Assembly (NCBI RefSeq): GCF_900156455.1
Contig: NZ_FTNQ01000001.1
Span: 1,426,001-1,490,000, forward strand
Reading direction: 5' to 3'
Length of the DNA stretch: 64,000 bases
From: Microbacterium sp. RURRCA19A
Lineage (GTDB): Bacteria > Actinomycetota > Actinomycetes > Actinomycetales > Microbacteriaceae
Below, piece after piece: positions 1 through 8,785 of this stretch. The notes below the pieces were generated by a model. The model was not told the DNA's origin. It searched no databases and saw nothing but the letters and a program-made list of their open reading frames with translations. How positions within the stretch are numbered: position 1 is the stretch's first letter; every line of letters starts with the position of its first letter. The position numbers were made by a program, and so were the translations under genes.

Positions 1-1857
1 CCGTTGCGCACGCGGGACGAGGCGGATGCCATTGCGGACTACGCCGGACGCGCTCTCACCGCGGACATGGAGGCCCACCTGAGCGCCCCGATCACCGACG
101 AGGTGCGCTTGCTCGCGGTGGCCCCGTACATCAACGTCGAGCTGGCCGACGCGATCGGCATCGACTCGACCACCGGCACCACGAGCGATCTCCTGGCCGA
201 GCTCCAGGATGCGGGCTTCGTGTGGCCCAGCACGACCCGGCTGGTGCTGGCCGAACCGGTACGCACCCAGTGGCTGCGCGAGATCACGGCGGGCGCGCCC
301 GAGCTGGTCGAGCGCGCGCGCCTGCGCCTGCTCGATCACCTTGTCGCCGCCGGAGAGCCCCTGCGCGCCGCGCAGCTCGCCGCCGACGCCGGCCAGTGGC
401 CCACCCTCGGGTCGATCCTGCGCTCGGCGGGACCGGAGGTCTGGGCACGGGACGCCGCCGCTTTCACGACGCTCGTCGAGACGCTCCGCTCGCACGTGGG
501 CTTCGACCCCCTGTCGGTCGACGCCCTCCTGTCGGTCGACGCCGACACGGCCGCCTCCGCCGAGACCCCCGCGCTCGCGGTCGGCGCGCTCGGTCGCCTC
601 CCGGAAGCGAAAGCGGCCGCGCAGCACAACATCGAGGCACTGATCGTGCGCGTGAACCTGCTGCGCGCCGCCGGGCGGTTCGCGCTGGCCACCGAATCGG
701 CGACCCTGCTCGTGGACGCCCTGCGGCGTCGTCCGTCGCTGTCCGACGACGCCGTCGCCGAGGGGTGGTACCAGGTGGGGATGACCCACCTGGCCATGGG
801 CAAGCTGCGCGACGCGACCCTCGCCCTCGGGCAGGTCGAACGCCTCGCCCCTCCCGCCCGTCGGCTGCGCGCCCGCGGGGTCCTCGCCGTCGTGGCGCTG
901 CTCGAGGGCGACGTCCGCGCGGCCGGGGTGCTGTGCGAGACCGATCGGGAGGACGGATGGATCGACTCTCCGTGGGGCGAGGGCACGCGTCTGGCCGACG
1001 CGTGGTTGAGCCTGGAACGCGGGGATGCCGCGGCCGCACGGGAGCGCCTGGACACGATGACAGCGACGGGCGGCGCTCGGGAACTGTGGCCGTTCGCCGC
1101 GTCCGTCCAAGCCCTCGCGTTCCTGCTCTCCGGAGCGGCCCCGGATGCGCTCGGGATGCTGAGGTCGTGGATGGGGCGGACGCGGAGCACACCCCCGTCT
1201 CACTTCCAGTCGATCCAGCTTCTGACCGCTCGCGCGAAAGTGTTGATCGCGCTGCGTCAGGCCCGCAAGGCCATGGCCCTCTTCGAGGGGCCGTTCGGGC
1301 TCTCCGCCGCCACCGCCCCCGCTATCGCGCTGTCGCAGCTGTACGCCGGGCGCGCCCACGAGGCCTACGTGATGAGCGTGAAGTGGGGCATCCATCAGGA
1401 TTCCTCCCCGCGCGCCGCGCTGGAGAGCCTGGTCGTCAGCATGGTCGCGGACGTGCGGCTCAACGGGACGGGGGCGCACCGATCGACCGCCCAGCGGGCC
1501 GAGGCGCTCAGCGCGCGTCACGACCTGTGGAGTCCGTGGAGTGCGGTCGCCCCCGAGGACCGCGGCCTCGTCCTGCGACTTCTGTCCCCCGCGGCGCGCG
1601 ACCGCGTCTCGGATCGCGTCTCGTTCTTCGCGTCATCCGTGAGCGTTCCCCACCTCACCAAGCGCGAGCAGGTGGTCCTGGCGCAGCTCACACCGACCTC
1701 GACGATCGCTGACATCGCCCGCGCCCTGGTCGTCTCACCCAACACCGTCAAGACGCAGTTGCAGAGCCTGTACCGCAAGCTCGAGGTGTCGGACCGTGCA
1801 AGCGCGATCCGCGCCGCGCACGCGTGGGGTCTGATCGAGGCCGACAGCGACGTGTGA
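1..1857 (+). CDS. LuxR-family transcriptional regulator, 5' end outside window
   Basis: The reading frame is open to the left edge, so the N-terminus is missing; TTG at 4 is only the first in-window start-like codon. The visible 617 residues are Ala/Leu-rich helical sequence typical of the helical-repeat body of large MalT/LuxR-type regulators. They end in a GerE/LuxR helix-turn-helix (about residues 553-612) containing LTKREQVVLAQL, IADIARALVVSPNTVKTQ and LYRKLEV. A DNA-binding regulator is secure from that domain; the ATPase domain usual at the N-terminus of large members would lie upstream and cannot be seen. Target genes are unknown. Confidence 0.85.
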   Translation, partial: PLRTRDEADAIADYAGRALTADMEAHLSAPITDEVRLLAVAPYINVELADAIGIDSTTGTTSDLLAELQDAGFVWPSTTRLVLAEPVRTQWLREITAGAPELVERARLRLLDHLVAAGEPLRAAQLAADAGQWPTLGSILRSAGPEVWARDAAAFTTLVETLRSHVGFDPLSVDALLSVDADTAASAETPALAVGALGRLPEAKAAAQHNIEALIVRVNLLRAAGRFALATESATLLVDALRRRPSLSDDAVAEGWYQVGMTHLAMGKLRDATLALGQVERLAPPARRLRARGVLAVVALLEGDVRAAGVLCETDREDGWIDSPWGEGTRLADAWLSLERGDAAAARERLDTMTATGGARELWPFAASVQALAFLLSGAAPDALGMLRSWMGRTRSTPPSHFQSIQLLTARAKVLIALRQARKAMALFEGPFGLSAATAPAIALSQLYAGRAHEAYVMSVKWGIHQDSSPRAALESLVVSMVADVRLNGTGAHRSTAQRAEALSARHDLWSPWSAVAPEDRGLVLRLLSPAARDRVSDRVSFFASSVSVPHLTKREQVVLAQLTPTSTIADIARALVVSPNTVKTQLQSLYRKLEVSDRASAIRAAHAWGLIEADSDV

Positions 1858-1874
1858 GGAAGGCGGCGCGCCGA

Positions 1875-2066
1875 TCAGCCGCGGTCGGCGCGCCGCCGTC
1901 GAGCGAACCCGAAGACCACTCGCCCCACGATCAGGAGCACGACGAAGACAAGCACGCCCGGAAGCGTCAGCGGCACGCCGGCTCCGTGGAAGACGACCAG
2001 CACGACGACGATGCTCGCGATCGGCACGATCACCCCGATCACTCGGCGCAGTCGTCGTCGGGTCAT
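1875..2066 (-). CDS. Small two-helix membrane protein
   Basis: A 63-residue protein with a basic N-terminus (MTRRRLRR), two hydrophobic stretches (about residues 9-27 and 33-54) separated by a short Gly/Pro loop, and an Arg-rich tail. This predicts a small inner-membrane hairpin with both ends in the cytoplasm. I recognise no family. It lies tail to tail with the LuxR gene and 21 bases upstream of the next minus-strand gene's stop, so it could be co-transcribed with nothing else visible. Supported by hydrophobicity and codon use only. Confidence 0.55.
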   Translation of the reverse strand: MTRRRLRRVIGVIVPIASIVVVLVVFHGAGVPLTLPGVLVFVVLLIVGRVVFGFARRRRADRG

Positions 2067-2087
2067 GGGTAAACGGTAGTCGCTGCG

Positions 2088-2777
2088 TCAGCGAGGGTCC
2101 GACGGGTCACCGCGGGTGACGACCTCGTCCGCCGCGACTTGCAGCCCGAAGACCCCGAACCACGCGATCGCGAGCGTCGCGGCGGCGAACTCGAGATTCC
2201 CACCGAGAACCGTGTCGCCGCGGAACAGCGCCAGCATGGCACCGGTGAACGACGTCAGACCGACGGCGACGAGGGTCACGAGGCTCGCCGCACGCATCCA
2301 CGGACGGCGGCGCAGAACCGACACCTGTGCCATCGCGACGATGGCCAGGACGAAGCCGAGCACAGCCGCGCTGATGTGGATGAGGTCTTGCGGCAGGGCA
2401 CCCGGGGTGAACGGCACGGGACATCCGGGCGAGCAGGTGACGACGGATGCCAGTGCGAAACACGCCCCGCACACGACCAGGGTCGCGGCGATGGGCCAGC
2501 CGACCACGTAGACGTCGGGCCGGTGCAGGAGCGCTCTGTCCACGAGCACCGCGGCGATGCCGAGCAGCAGCAGAGCGGAGTTGAACAGCGGCGCCGTCGG
2601 CATCCCCGTGGCCCCCAACTGACTCACGTAGTGAACGGTGGGATCCCACAGGCGACTGAGCCAGATCAAGCCCGCACTCAGGAAAGCGGCGCATCCGCCG
2701 ACGAGCGCGAGGAGAACGACACGACGGCTTCCCGGACGGCCGGCGAGGCGGGGAGACCGAACGATCGTCTCGGTCAT
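2088..2777 (-). CDS. DUF998-type integral membrane protein
   Basis: A 229-residue protein with about six hydrophobic segments. Early residues (LWDPTVHYVSQLGATG) fit the DUF998 pattern, in which the first loop carries a conserved S-x-LG/A element; a CSPGCPVPF loop follows later. The chosen ATG at 2777 has a GGAG ribosome site seven bases upstream. The open frame continues far upstream without a stop, but that part is an antisense shadow of the DivIVA-like gene. Function of the family is unknown. Confidence 0.8.
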   Translation of the reverse strand: MTETIVRSPRLAGRPGSRRVVLLALVGGCAAFLSAGLIWLSRLWDPTVHYVSQLGATGMPTAPLFNSALLLLGIAAVLVDRALLHRPDVYVVGWPIAATLVVCGACFALASVVTCSPGCPVPFTPGALPQDLIHISAAVLGFVLAIVAMAQVSVLRRRPWMRAASLVTLVAVGLTSFTGAMLALFRGDTVLGGNLEFAAATLAIAWFGVFGLQVAADEVVTRGDPSDPR

Positions 2778-3137
2778 GGGCGTCTCCGGCGGCGTCGAGG
2801 GGGGCTCCGCCACACTACCGCGCTCCGCACCGCCGCACGCGGGAGGAGCCGCGGCGGAATGCTGACATGGTCGGAATCCGTCCTGTCCGCGGGCGATTCC
2901 CCGGGTGAGGTATCGCCGCACGCCGGGGTCTGAGCCCCTCGTGCGTGGCATGGTCGTCCTCGAGCGATCTCGAGTGGTTCTCCCCCAAGTTCCGTACTCT
3001 TCATCCCGGTCGCTCACCATGGATGCGCGGTCTCGTGGCCACGGCACCCGGTTCGAGACCGCGCATCCCCTCTGCACGAGCCCGCGGCCGGCACCTCGCT
3101 CGTCGGGCGTCGCCGGGCCGCCCCGAGAGGAGTCCCC
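2778..3137. other. Gene-poor divergent interval
   Basis: 360 bases between divergent genes. On the minus strand TAGTGT (2817-2812) is a possible -10 box for the DUF998 gene. On the plus strand TACTCT (2995-3000) could serve the DivIVA-like gene, whose ribosome site GAGAGGAG lies at 3125-3132. Neither has a good -35 box. No convincing coding frame or hairpin was seen. Confidence 0.4.
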
Positions 3138-4460
3138 GTGACGGACGACCAGACCCCGCAGTCGCACCAGCCGACGGACGGAGCGGAGTCTTCGCCGCTC
3201 GACGAGTTGCTCCGCCGGACCGCCGAGGAAGATCCGTCGCCGACGTTCCCCGTCGGCTTCCGCGGATACGATCGCGAGGCGGTCGACGAAAGCGTCCGCC
3301 ATCTCGTCCGGCGGGCGCGGGAGGCCTCCGACGAGGTGCACCGCGAGAAGCTCCGCGCCGAGGCGATGTTCGCCCAACAGCGCGCAGACCATGACGACGA
3401 GCTCGCCGAGGTGGCCCGCCGTCACAGCGAGGAGACCGGGCGACTGCAGGAGCAGGCGCGCGCCGCCGCCGCGCGCGCGGCCGACGCGGAGACGCAGGTC
3501 GCCGCCCTCTCGAGCGGTCTCATCGGCGGCACGGACGGCGAGGGCGACGATCCGGCGCAGGCGCGTCAGCGGTTCGACGCGATTCTCCGCGTCGCCGAAG
3601 AACAGGCGAGCGTGCTGGTGCAGAACGCGGCGGCGCAGGCGGAACGGCTCCTGTCCACCGCCCGCGACGAGGCCGACGACATCCGGTCCGACGCGGTCGC
3701 CGAACGCGACCGGATCCGATCGGAGGCGCAGCACGACGCCGACCAGGCGCGCCTCCGGATCGAGACCGAACTCACCGCGCACCACACCCGGCTCGAACGC
3801 GAGGGCGCCCACGCGACGGAGAAAGTGGCCCAGGCGGAGCGTGAGGCCGCAGCCGTTCGCACGGAGGCCGAGAAGGGCGCGGCCGCGCTGCGTTCGCTCG
3901 TCTCCCGCGAGACCGCCGACCTGCGGGCCGCGGCGGAGCGCGACGTCCGGGAGATGACCGCACGGGTCCTCGAGTTCGAGGAGTCGCTGACCCGGCGTCA
4001 GGACGAGGCGCAGCAGGAGTTCCTCGTGCTGCACAATCAGGCCGTCGCGCACGCCGAGCGGATCACCTCGGACGCGAGCGAGCAGGTGGAGGCCGCCCTC
4101 GCGCACGCGCGCCGGATCGCGGGGCGGGCCGACGATCACGAGCGACTGGCCCGCGCTCAGGCCCAGCAGGTCGTGGCACAGGCGCAGGTCCAGGCACGCG
4201 GCATCCTCGACGATGCGCGCGAGAAGGCTCAACGCATCGCGGACACCATCGCGGCCCACGCCGCCACGGTGCTGCGCGACGCCGAGGATCGCACCCGCGA
4301 TCTGCGCTGGCAGCAGCAACAGCTGGGCGGCTTCCTGTCCGAGATGAACGAGCTGCTGCGCGCTGCACCGCGGGGCTCGGCGTCGCCGGACGACGATCGG
4401 GAGACGCCCGACGGGTCTGCGGACGGCGAGGACGACGCAGACGGGGGCGCGTCCGACTGA
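3138..4460 (+). CDS. DivIVA-domain coiled-coil protein
   Basis: A 440-residue protein with an acidic N-terminus, a DivIVA-like segment around residues 36-62 (FPVGFRGYDREAVDESV), then about 330 residues of nearly continuous charged heptad-like sequence rich in Ala, Glu, Arg and Gln, and an acidic tail. DivIVA/Wag31 proteins assemble at poles and septa in actinobacteria. This protein is longer than typical Wag31 (about 250-300) and lies outside the division cluster, so it is more likely a second cytoskeletal or polar scaffold paralogue. GTG at 3138 has a strong GAGAGGAG ribosome site. Confidence 0.85.
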   Translation: MTDDQTPQSHQPTDGAESSPLDELLRRTAEEDPSPTFPVGFRGYDREAVDESVRHLVRRAREASDEVHREKLRAEAMFAQQRADHDDELAEVARRHSEETGRLQEQARAAAARAADAETQVAALSSGLIGGTDGEGDDPAQARQRFDAILRVAEEQASVLVQNAAAQAERLLSTARDEADDIRSDAVAERDRIRSEAQHDADQARLRIETELTAHHTRLEREGAHATEKVAQAEREAAAVRTEAEKGAAALRSLVSRETADLRAAAERDVREMTARVLEFEESLTRRQDEAQQEFLVLHNQAVAHAERITSDASEQVEAALAHARRIAGRADDHERLARAQAQQVVAQAQVQARGILDDAREKAQRIADTIAAHAATVLRDAEDRTRDLRWQQQQLGGFLSEMNELLRAAPRGSASPDDDRETPDGSADGEDDADGGASD

Positions 4461-4483
4461 GGCGCGGACCCACGCGCGCGGGA

Positions 4484-4489
4484 TAACGT
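4484..4489 (+). promoter_or_regulatory. -10 box for leaderless aldo/keto reductase mRNA
   Basis: TAACGT lies six bases before the ATG at 4496, so transcription probably starts at or next to the start codon. No clear -35 box and no ribosome site. The same geometry recurs at several other genes in this window. Confidence 0.55.
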
Positions 4490-4495
4490 GGAGCG

Positions 4496-5431
4496 ATGCG
4501 ATCCGTCCCCCTCGGCCCCTCGGGCCCCGCCGTGCCCGCCGTCGTCGCCGGAATGATGCGGATCGACGGCAAGAGCGACGCCGCGGTCCGCGAGCTCTAC
4601 GAAGCAGCGCGCTCCGTGGGCATCGACTTCTTCGATCACGCGGACATCTACGCCCGAGAACTCCATTCCGCCGAGCGACGGTTCGCGGAGGCGCTCCGGC
4701 TGAGCCCGTCGGAGCGCGCGGAGATCCGGCTGCAGACGAAGGCGGGCATCGTCCGCGAAGGGCCGTACTTCGACTTCTCTTACGAGCACATCGTCGCCTC
4801 GGTGAACGAGTCCCTCCGCGCGCTCGACACCGACTACGTCGACGTGCTCCTGCTCCACCGGCCCGACGCACTCGTCGAGCCCGAGGAAGTGGCGCGCGCG
4901 TTCGACGAGCTCGAAGCCGCGGGCAAGGTGCGCGCGTTCGGCGTGTCCAACCACACGCCGCGCCAGATCGATCTGCTCCGCACCGCGGTCCGTCAGCCCA
5001 TCGTCGCCAATCAGGTGCAGCTCTCGGTCGCCCACGCCCCCATCGTCGCGCAGGGGCTTGCGATGAACATGGAGTCGGCGCCGCAGTCCGCCGTCCTGGA
5101 CGGCGGCGGGCTCGTCGACTACTGCCGCCTGGAGGGCATCACCCTGCAGGCGTGGTCGCCGCTGCAGGGATCGAGAGGGAACGGCGTGTTCCTCGGGGAT
5201 CCGGCTTACGCGGAGCTGAACGCTGTGATCGATGAGCTCGCAGGACGCTACGGAGTGGCCCCGATCGCGATCGCCGTGGCGTGGATCACGCGGCATCCGG
5301 CCGGAATGCAGGTGATCCTGGGGACGACCACCCCGAGCCGGGTGGTCGAAGCGTCCTCCGGCGCCGACATCGTCTTGACGCGTGCGGAGTGGTACTCGCT
5401 CGTCCGAGCCGCGGGCTACGTCGTCCCGTGA
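4496..5431 (+). CDS. Aldo/keto reductase
   Basis: A 311-residue TIM-barrel oxidoreductase that would reduce a carbonyl with NADPH. The AKR catalytic tetrad is visible as D47 and Y52 (FFDHADIY), K82 (LQTKAGI) and H121 (LLLHRPD), followed by the VRAFGVSNHTP segment and a C-terminal cofactor region near VILGTTTPSR. The overall pattern resembles the E. coli YdhF type. Its stop overlaps the GTG of the next small gene (GTGA), implying coupled translation. Substrate cannot be told from sequence. Confidence 0.92.
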   Translation: MRSVPLGPSGPAVPAVVAGMMRIDGKSDAAVRELYEAARSVGIDFFDHADIYARELHSAERRFAEALRLSPSERAEIRLQTKAGIVREGPYFDFSYEHIVASVNESLRALDTDYVDVLLLHRPDALVEPEEVARAFDELEAAGKVRAFGVSNHTPRQIDLLRTAVRQPIVANQVQLSVAHAPIVAQGLAMNMESAPQSAVLDGGGLVDYCRLEGITLQAWSPLQGSRGNGVFLGDPAYAELNAVIDELAGRYGVAPIAIAVAWITRHPAGMQVILGTTTPSRVVEASSGADIVLTRAEWYSLVRAAGYVVP

Positions 5432-5685
5432 GCCCTGTGGAGGAGCGTGGTCCTGGCAGCGGGCCGCGGCAGGAGCGCCCGTGGGGGACGATCCTCGCGG
5501 TCGTGGCCGCGTGCGTCTTCGCGGCGCCGACGTTGCTCCTCCCCGCGGACGGTCCCGTCACCGCGAAGCTCGGCTTCATCGCCGTCGGCTCGGTGCTGCT
5601 GGCCGCAGCGATCATCCTGACGCGGCGGGAGCCCGGCGCCTCGGGCACCGCCGACGACGCAGACGAGGACGACGTCAGGCCGTGA
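5428..5685 (+). CDS. Small two-helix membrane protein coupled to aldo/keto reductase
   Basis: An 85-residue protein that starts at GTG 5428 inside the stop of the reductase. It has a polar N-terminus, two hydrophobic segments (about residues 19-37 and 44-62) and an acidic tail rich in Asp. The start is chosen from the GTGA overlap; the longer open frame upstream is an out-of-frame reading of the reductase. No family recognised. Confidence 0.65.
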   Translation: MSPVEERGPGSGPRQERPWGTILAVVAACVFAAPTLLLPADGPVTAKLGFIAVGSVLLAAAIILTRREPGASGTADDADEDDVRP

Positions 5686-5772
5686 CACCCACGCCGGGTG
5701 TGATGACCGCCAGCGGCTCGGTCGGCACGTCCCACACGGCGGACTGAGTCACGACCGCGCTGTCCGCCGCGT

Positions 5773-6159
5773 TCACGCGGCGCGGACCAGCGAGCGCGGA
5801 GCGGTGGACGACGCCCCGCGATTCGGCCGGGCCTGCGCCGGGCGCTCGGCGGCGGGAGCCTCCGCGGCATCGATGTCGAGGCTCAGGCCGCGTGAGGAGT
5901 TGGCGTCGTTGGCCATGCGCTTGAGCAGGTTCTGGTCGAGGGACTCGGGCTGCTCGGACTCGAACACGAATCGCAGCGGGATGGCGGGCTGCAGCCAGAT
6001 CGTGGAGCGCCCGACGGGCTCATCCGCCCCGTGCGTCCACGACAGCGTGAAGCTCTCGCCGCGGCGGAGCTTGGTGGCGACGACCACCTTGACGTGGGCC
6101 AGCATCCGATCGTCGATCGTGATCGGCTCGGGGGTCGTTCCGTAGAACAGCTTCGCCAT
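5773..6159 (-). CDS. DUF7882-type small protein, copy 1
   Basis: A 128-residue protein of the family common in Microbacterium (sometimes mislabelled ATP-dependent DNA ligase). The conserved core is visible: MAKLFYG, DDRMLAHVKVVVATKLRRGE, a WLQPAIPLRFVF strand, and an ANSSRGL motif. The Ala/Pro/Arg-rich tail of about 30 residues is specific to this copy. ATG at 6159 follows a purine-rich GAGGGAAGGG stretch. It is divergent from a MarR regulator, as is copy 2. Function is unknown; the pairing suggests a regulated response protein. Confidence 0.85.
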   Translation of the reverse strand: MAKLFYGTTPEPITIDDRMLAHVKVVVATKLRRGESFTLSWTHGADEPVGRSTIWLQPAIPLRFVFESEQPESLDQNLLKRMANDANSSRGLSLDIDAAEAPAAERPAQARPNRGASSTAPRSLVRAA

Positions 6160-6193
6160 GGTGTTTCCCTTCCCTCTTTTCTTGTTCACGAAC

Positions 6194-6232
6194 TTACTAG
6201 ATAGACTAGCGAATAAGCAACCGAGATATAAG
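6194..6232. promoter_or_regulatory. AT-rich divergent promoter/operator, DUF7882-MarR pair 1
   Basis: In an otherwise GC-rich region this interval contains CTAGATAGACTAG (6197-6209), two CTAG half-sites separated by five bases, and an AT-rich TATAAG (6227-6232) placed as a possible -10 for the MarR gene. The 9-mer TTACTAGAT (6194-6202) recurs exactly at 22169-22177 beside the second pair. Likely a MarR operator controlling both directions; this is inference. Confidence 0.5.
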
Positions 6233-6253
6233 GCGAAGATCGGAGGCGGCCGG

Positions 6254-6814
6254 ATGGACACCGCATCCCCTGCTCCCTACTGGTACGGCGACGGCGCTGA
6301 AGATCGGCGCAGCTCGCGCGTCATGCACGCCTTGCGGGAGTACCGCACGGCGGAGATGGCGATGCGCCGACGCACGCAGGACTCGATGGCGATGGGCGAG
6401 AACGAACTCTTCGTCCTGCGGTACCTCGCCCGCGCCTCCGCATCCTTGGCGGACACGACGCCCGCCGATCTCGCGCGTCACCTCGGGCTGTCCACAGCCT
6501 CCATCACCGCGCTCCTCGATCGACTGGAACGCTCCGACCACGTTCGCCGCGAGCGGCACCCGACGGATCGACGCAAGATCCTCGTGCGTGCCACAGCACA
6601 CACGGAGGACGAGATGCGCGGCGAACTCGGCGATATGCACGAGCGGATGATGCGCGCCACCTCCGGCTTGAGCCCGGTCGAAGCGGATGCCGTGACCGCG
6701 TTCCTCGAGCGCATGCGCTGCGCCGTCGCCGGCCCGTGCACCCGCACCGGCGAGAGGTGCTGTCTCACGGCGGAGCGGGACGAGCACGACGCCGCGGGCG
6801 CCGACGCGCGCTGA
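6254..6814 (+). CDS. MarR-family transcriptional regulator
   Basis: A 186-residue winged-helix regulator: ENELFVLRYLARA, the recognition region ADLARHLGLSTASITALLDRLERSDHVRRERHPTDRRKILV, and a C-terminal dimerisation helix. The DRR wing motif is intact. ATG at 6254 is preferred because GGAGG lies at 6242-6246; the open frame extends further upstream into the promoter. A Cys-containing tail (GPCTRTGERCC) could be redox- or metal-responsive, though that is speculative. It is divergent from DUF7882 copy 1 and probably represses itself and that gene. Confidence 0.88.
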   Translation: MDTASPAPYWYGDGAEDRRSSRVMHALREYRTAEMAMRRRTQDSMAMGENELFVLRYLARASASLADTTPADLARHLGLSTASITALLDRLERSDHVRRERHPTDRRKILVRATAHTEDEMRGELGDMHERMMRATSGLSPVEADAVTAFLERMRCAVAGPCTRTGERCCLTAERDEHDAAGADAR

Positions 6815-6884
6815 ACCGATCCCCTCCCCCGCGTCGGCGACCGGCATCCCCCGCAGGACGGATTCGATCCGGACGGCATCTCGA

Positions 6885-6890
6885 TAGCGT
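6885..6890 (+). promoter_or_regulatory. -10 box for leaderless DUF2207 mRNA
   Basis: TAGCGT ends six bases before ATG 6897. There is no ribosome site between them and no clear -35. Confidence 0.55.
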
Positions 6891-6896
6891 CGAGGC

Positions 6897-8744
6897 ATGG
6901 ACGTCCTCGCCTCCCGAGTCCGATCGCTTCGCGCCGCGCTGACCGCGGCGGCGCTCCTCTGCGTCCTCCTCACGGTCCTCCCCACCGCCCCCGCCCATGC
7001 CGACGTCGACGATTTCCGTTTCGATTCACTCGACGCGCGGATGTCGCTGACCCGGGCCGCGGACGGGCATGCCGAGCTGTCGGTCACCGAGACACTGGTG
7101 GCGGAGTTTCCGGAGGAGGATCAGAACCGCGGAATCATCCGCGTGATCCCGGACGATTACGACGGAGTCCCTCTGCAGACGCGGATCACCGCGGTGACCG
7201 GCGCCGACGGCGCGGCCATACCTTTCGAGGTCGAGACCGACCGACGGGAGGTGCGGGTGCTGACCGGTGACGACGACTACGTGCACGGCAGGCAGACCTA
7301 TGTGATCTCGTACACGCAGCGCGACACCATCCGCGCATTCGCCGACACGGACGCCGACGAGTTCTACCGCGATGTCAACGGAACCGACTGGGCGCAGCCG
7401 TTCGGACGGGTCGACGTGGAAGTGACCGTCGACGCCTCGCTCGCGGCGGCGGCGCTCGACGGTGCCGCGGCCTGCTATCGGGGCGCACAGGGATCCTCCG
7501 ACCGCTGCGACGTCACCCGGACGGATCGGGCCGACGGCGGCCTGACGTTCTCGGCGGGGTCGAACGATCTGGGCCCGGGCGAGAACGTCACCATCGCCGT
7601 CGGCTTCGCGAGCGGAACGTTCGTGCCCGGCGAGGTGGTTCGCACGGCGGCCGAGCAGTTCTCCGTGGATGCCGCCCCGGCACTGGCCGCGGTCTCGCTC
7701 GGCACCCTCGGGCTCAGTGCCGTCGCGATCGGCGCCGCCATCGTCTCGCGCCGCCGCAACCGTGATGCGGCGGGTCGGGGGATCATCGTCGCGGAGTACA
7801 CCCCGCCCGCCGGCGTCGACGTCCTCGAGGGAGCGCACCTCGTCGGACGCAGCCCCGCCGCCCTTCCCGCCGCGGTGCTCGACACGGCCGTGGCCGGGCA
7901 TCTCCGCATCGTCGAGAGCCCCTCGGCCGATGACGCGCTGGCCCTGGAATACGTCGACGCGGCGGGGGCGACGCCGCTGCGGGCCGGCGTCCTCGCCGCC
8001 GTGTTCGGCGACCACCCGCGCCCCGGCGAGCGCGTGGCGTTGGACACACCGGGCAGCGATGCGGGCGCGCGTCTGCGCGACATGCTCGCCGTGGCCGGCA
8101 CGGAGGTGCGGAGACGCGGATGGATGCGCCGACCGCAGATGCGCGGCGCGGTGGCCGCGGGGGTGATCGCCGTCGCCGCGTTCGGCGTCTCCGTCGCCGC
8201 CCTGATGATCACCGCGGTGGGCGCGACGCCGACCTGGTGGCAGATCGCAGCGATCCCCACGACGGTGGTCGGCGGCATCCTGACGTTCGTCCTGATCCGG
8301 TACTCGGACCGGGTGACGGATGCCGGCGCCCCCGTGCGCGATCACCTGCTCGGGCTGCGCGACTACCTGACCCTGGCCGAGGCCGACCGGCTGCGGGTGC
8401 TGCAGAGCCCGGAGGGGGCTGAGCGCAGATCCGGGGGGACCGACGACCCCGTGCAGGTCCTGCACCTCTACGAGAAGCTGCTCCCGTGGGCGGTCGTCTG
8501 GGGAGTGGAACGCGAGTGGGCCGACGTCCTGGCCGTCCAGGCGCAGGCGACGGGGACGGAGCTCGGCTGGTACTCGGGACCGAACGGGTTCTCGAGCGCA
8601 CTGTTGGCGTCGTCGCTGTCGACGATGCACTCCGGAACCAGTCCCGCACCCACGACGAGCGGGTCGGGCAGTTTCTCGGGCGGGTCGTTCGGCGGCGGCT
8701 TCTCTGGCGGAGGCATGGGCGGCGGGGGCGGGGGCGGGCGCTGA
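6897..8744 (+). CDS. DUF2207 membrane protein with Gly-rich C-terminus
   Basis: A 615-residue exported membrane protein. Residues 1-35 are a signal peptide ending near AHA. The extracytoplasmic DUF2207 domain follows (DARMSLTRAADGHAELSVTE, NRGIIRVIP). One membrane helix precedes SRRRNRD, and two more occur in the region LMITAVGATPTWWQIAAIPT. The C-terminus is a Ser/Gly tail ending GGGMGGGGGGGR, as is usual for this family. Function is unknown in bacteria; a surface or envelope role is likely. Confidence 0.88.
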   Translation: MDVLASRVRSLRAALTAAALLCVLLTVLPTAPAHADVDDFRFDSLDARMSLTRAADGHAELSVTETLVAEFPEEDQNRGIIRVIPDDYDGVPLQTRITAVTGADGAAIPFEVETDRREVRVLTGDDDYVHGRQTYVISYTQRDTIRAFADTDADEFYRDVNGTDWAQPFGRVDVEVTVDASLAAAALDGAAACYRGAQGSSDRCDVTRTDRADGGLTFSAGSNDLGPGENVTIAVGFASGTFVPGEVVRTAAEQFSVDAAPALAAVSLGTLGLSAVAIGAAIVSRRRNRDAAGRGIIVAEYTPPAGVDVLEGAHLVGRSPAALPAAVLDTAVAGHLRIVESPSADDALALEYVDAAGATPLRAGVLAAVFGDHPRPGERVALDTPGSDAGARLRDMLAVAGTEVRRRGWMRRPQMRGAVAAGVIAVAAFGVSVAALMITAVGATPTWWQIAAIPTTVVGGILTFVLIRYSDRVTDAGAPVRDHLLGLRDYLTLAEADRLRVLQSPEGAERRSGGTDDPVQVLHLYEKLLPWAVVWGVEREWADVLAVQAQATGTELGWYSGPNGFSSALLASSLSTMHSGTSPAPTTSGSGSFSGGSFGGGFSGGGMGGGGGGGR

Positions 8745-8773
8745 CCACACGCTTCCGGGCGCTCGGTCCCGCG

Positions 8774-8779
8774 TAGAGT
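8774..8779 (+). promoter_or_regulatory. -10 box before putative leader ORF
   Basis: TAGAGT ends six bases before an ATG at 8786, the same geometry as the leaderless promoters at 4484, 6885, 12020 and 18347. The ATG it serves opens a 25-codon ORF, not the glycosyltransferase itself. Confidence 0.5.
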
Positions 8780-8785
8780 CACGTC

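Noticed and set aside
2778..4871. Upstream two-thirds of the 927-codon minus-strand frame (2088-4871)
   Set aside because: It is antisense to the DivIVA-like and aldo/keto reductase genes, has Arg-rich composition typical of shadow frames, and the real DUF998 gene starts at 2777 with its own ribosome site.
7026..8750. 574-codon minus-strand frame antisense to the DUF2207 gene
   Set aside because: No domain or hydrophobic pattern; composition of a shadow frame.
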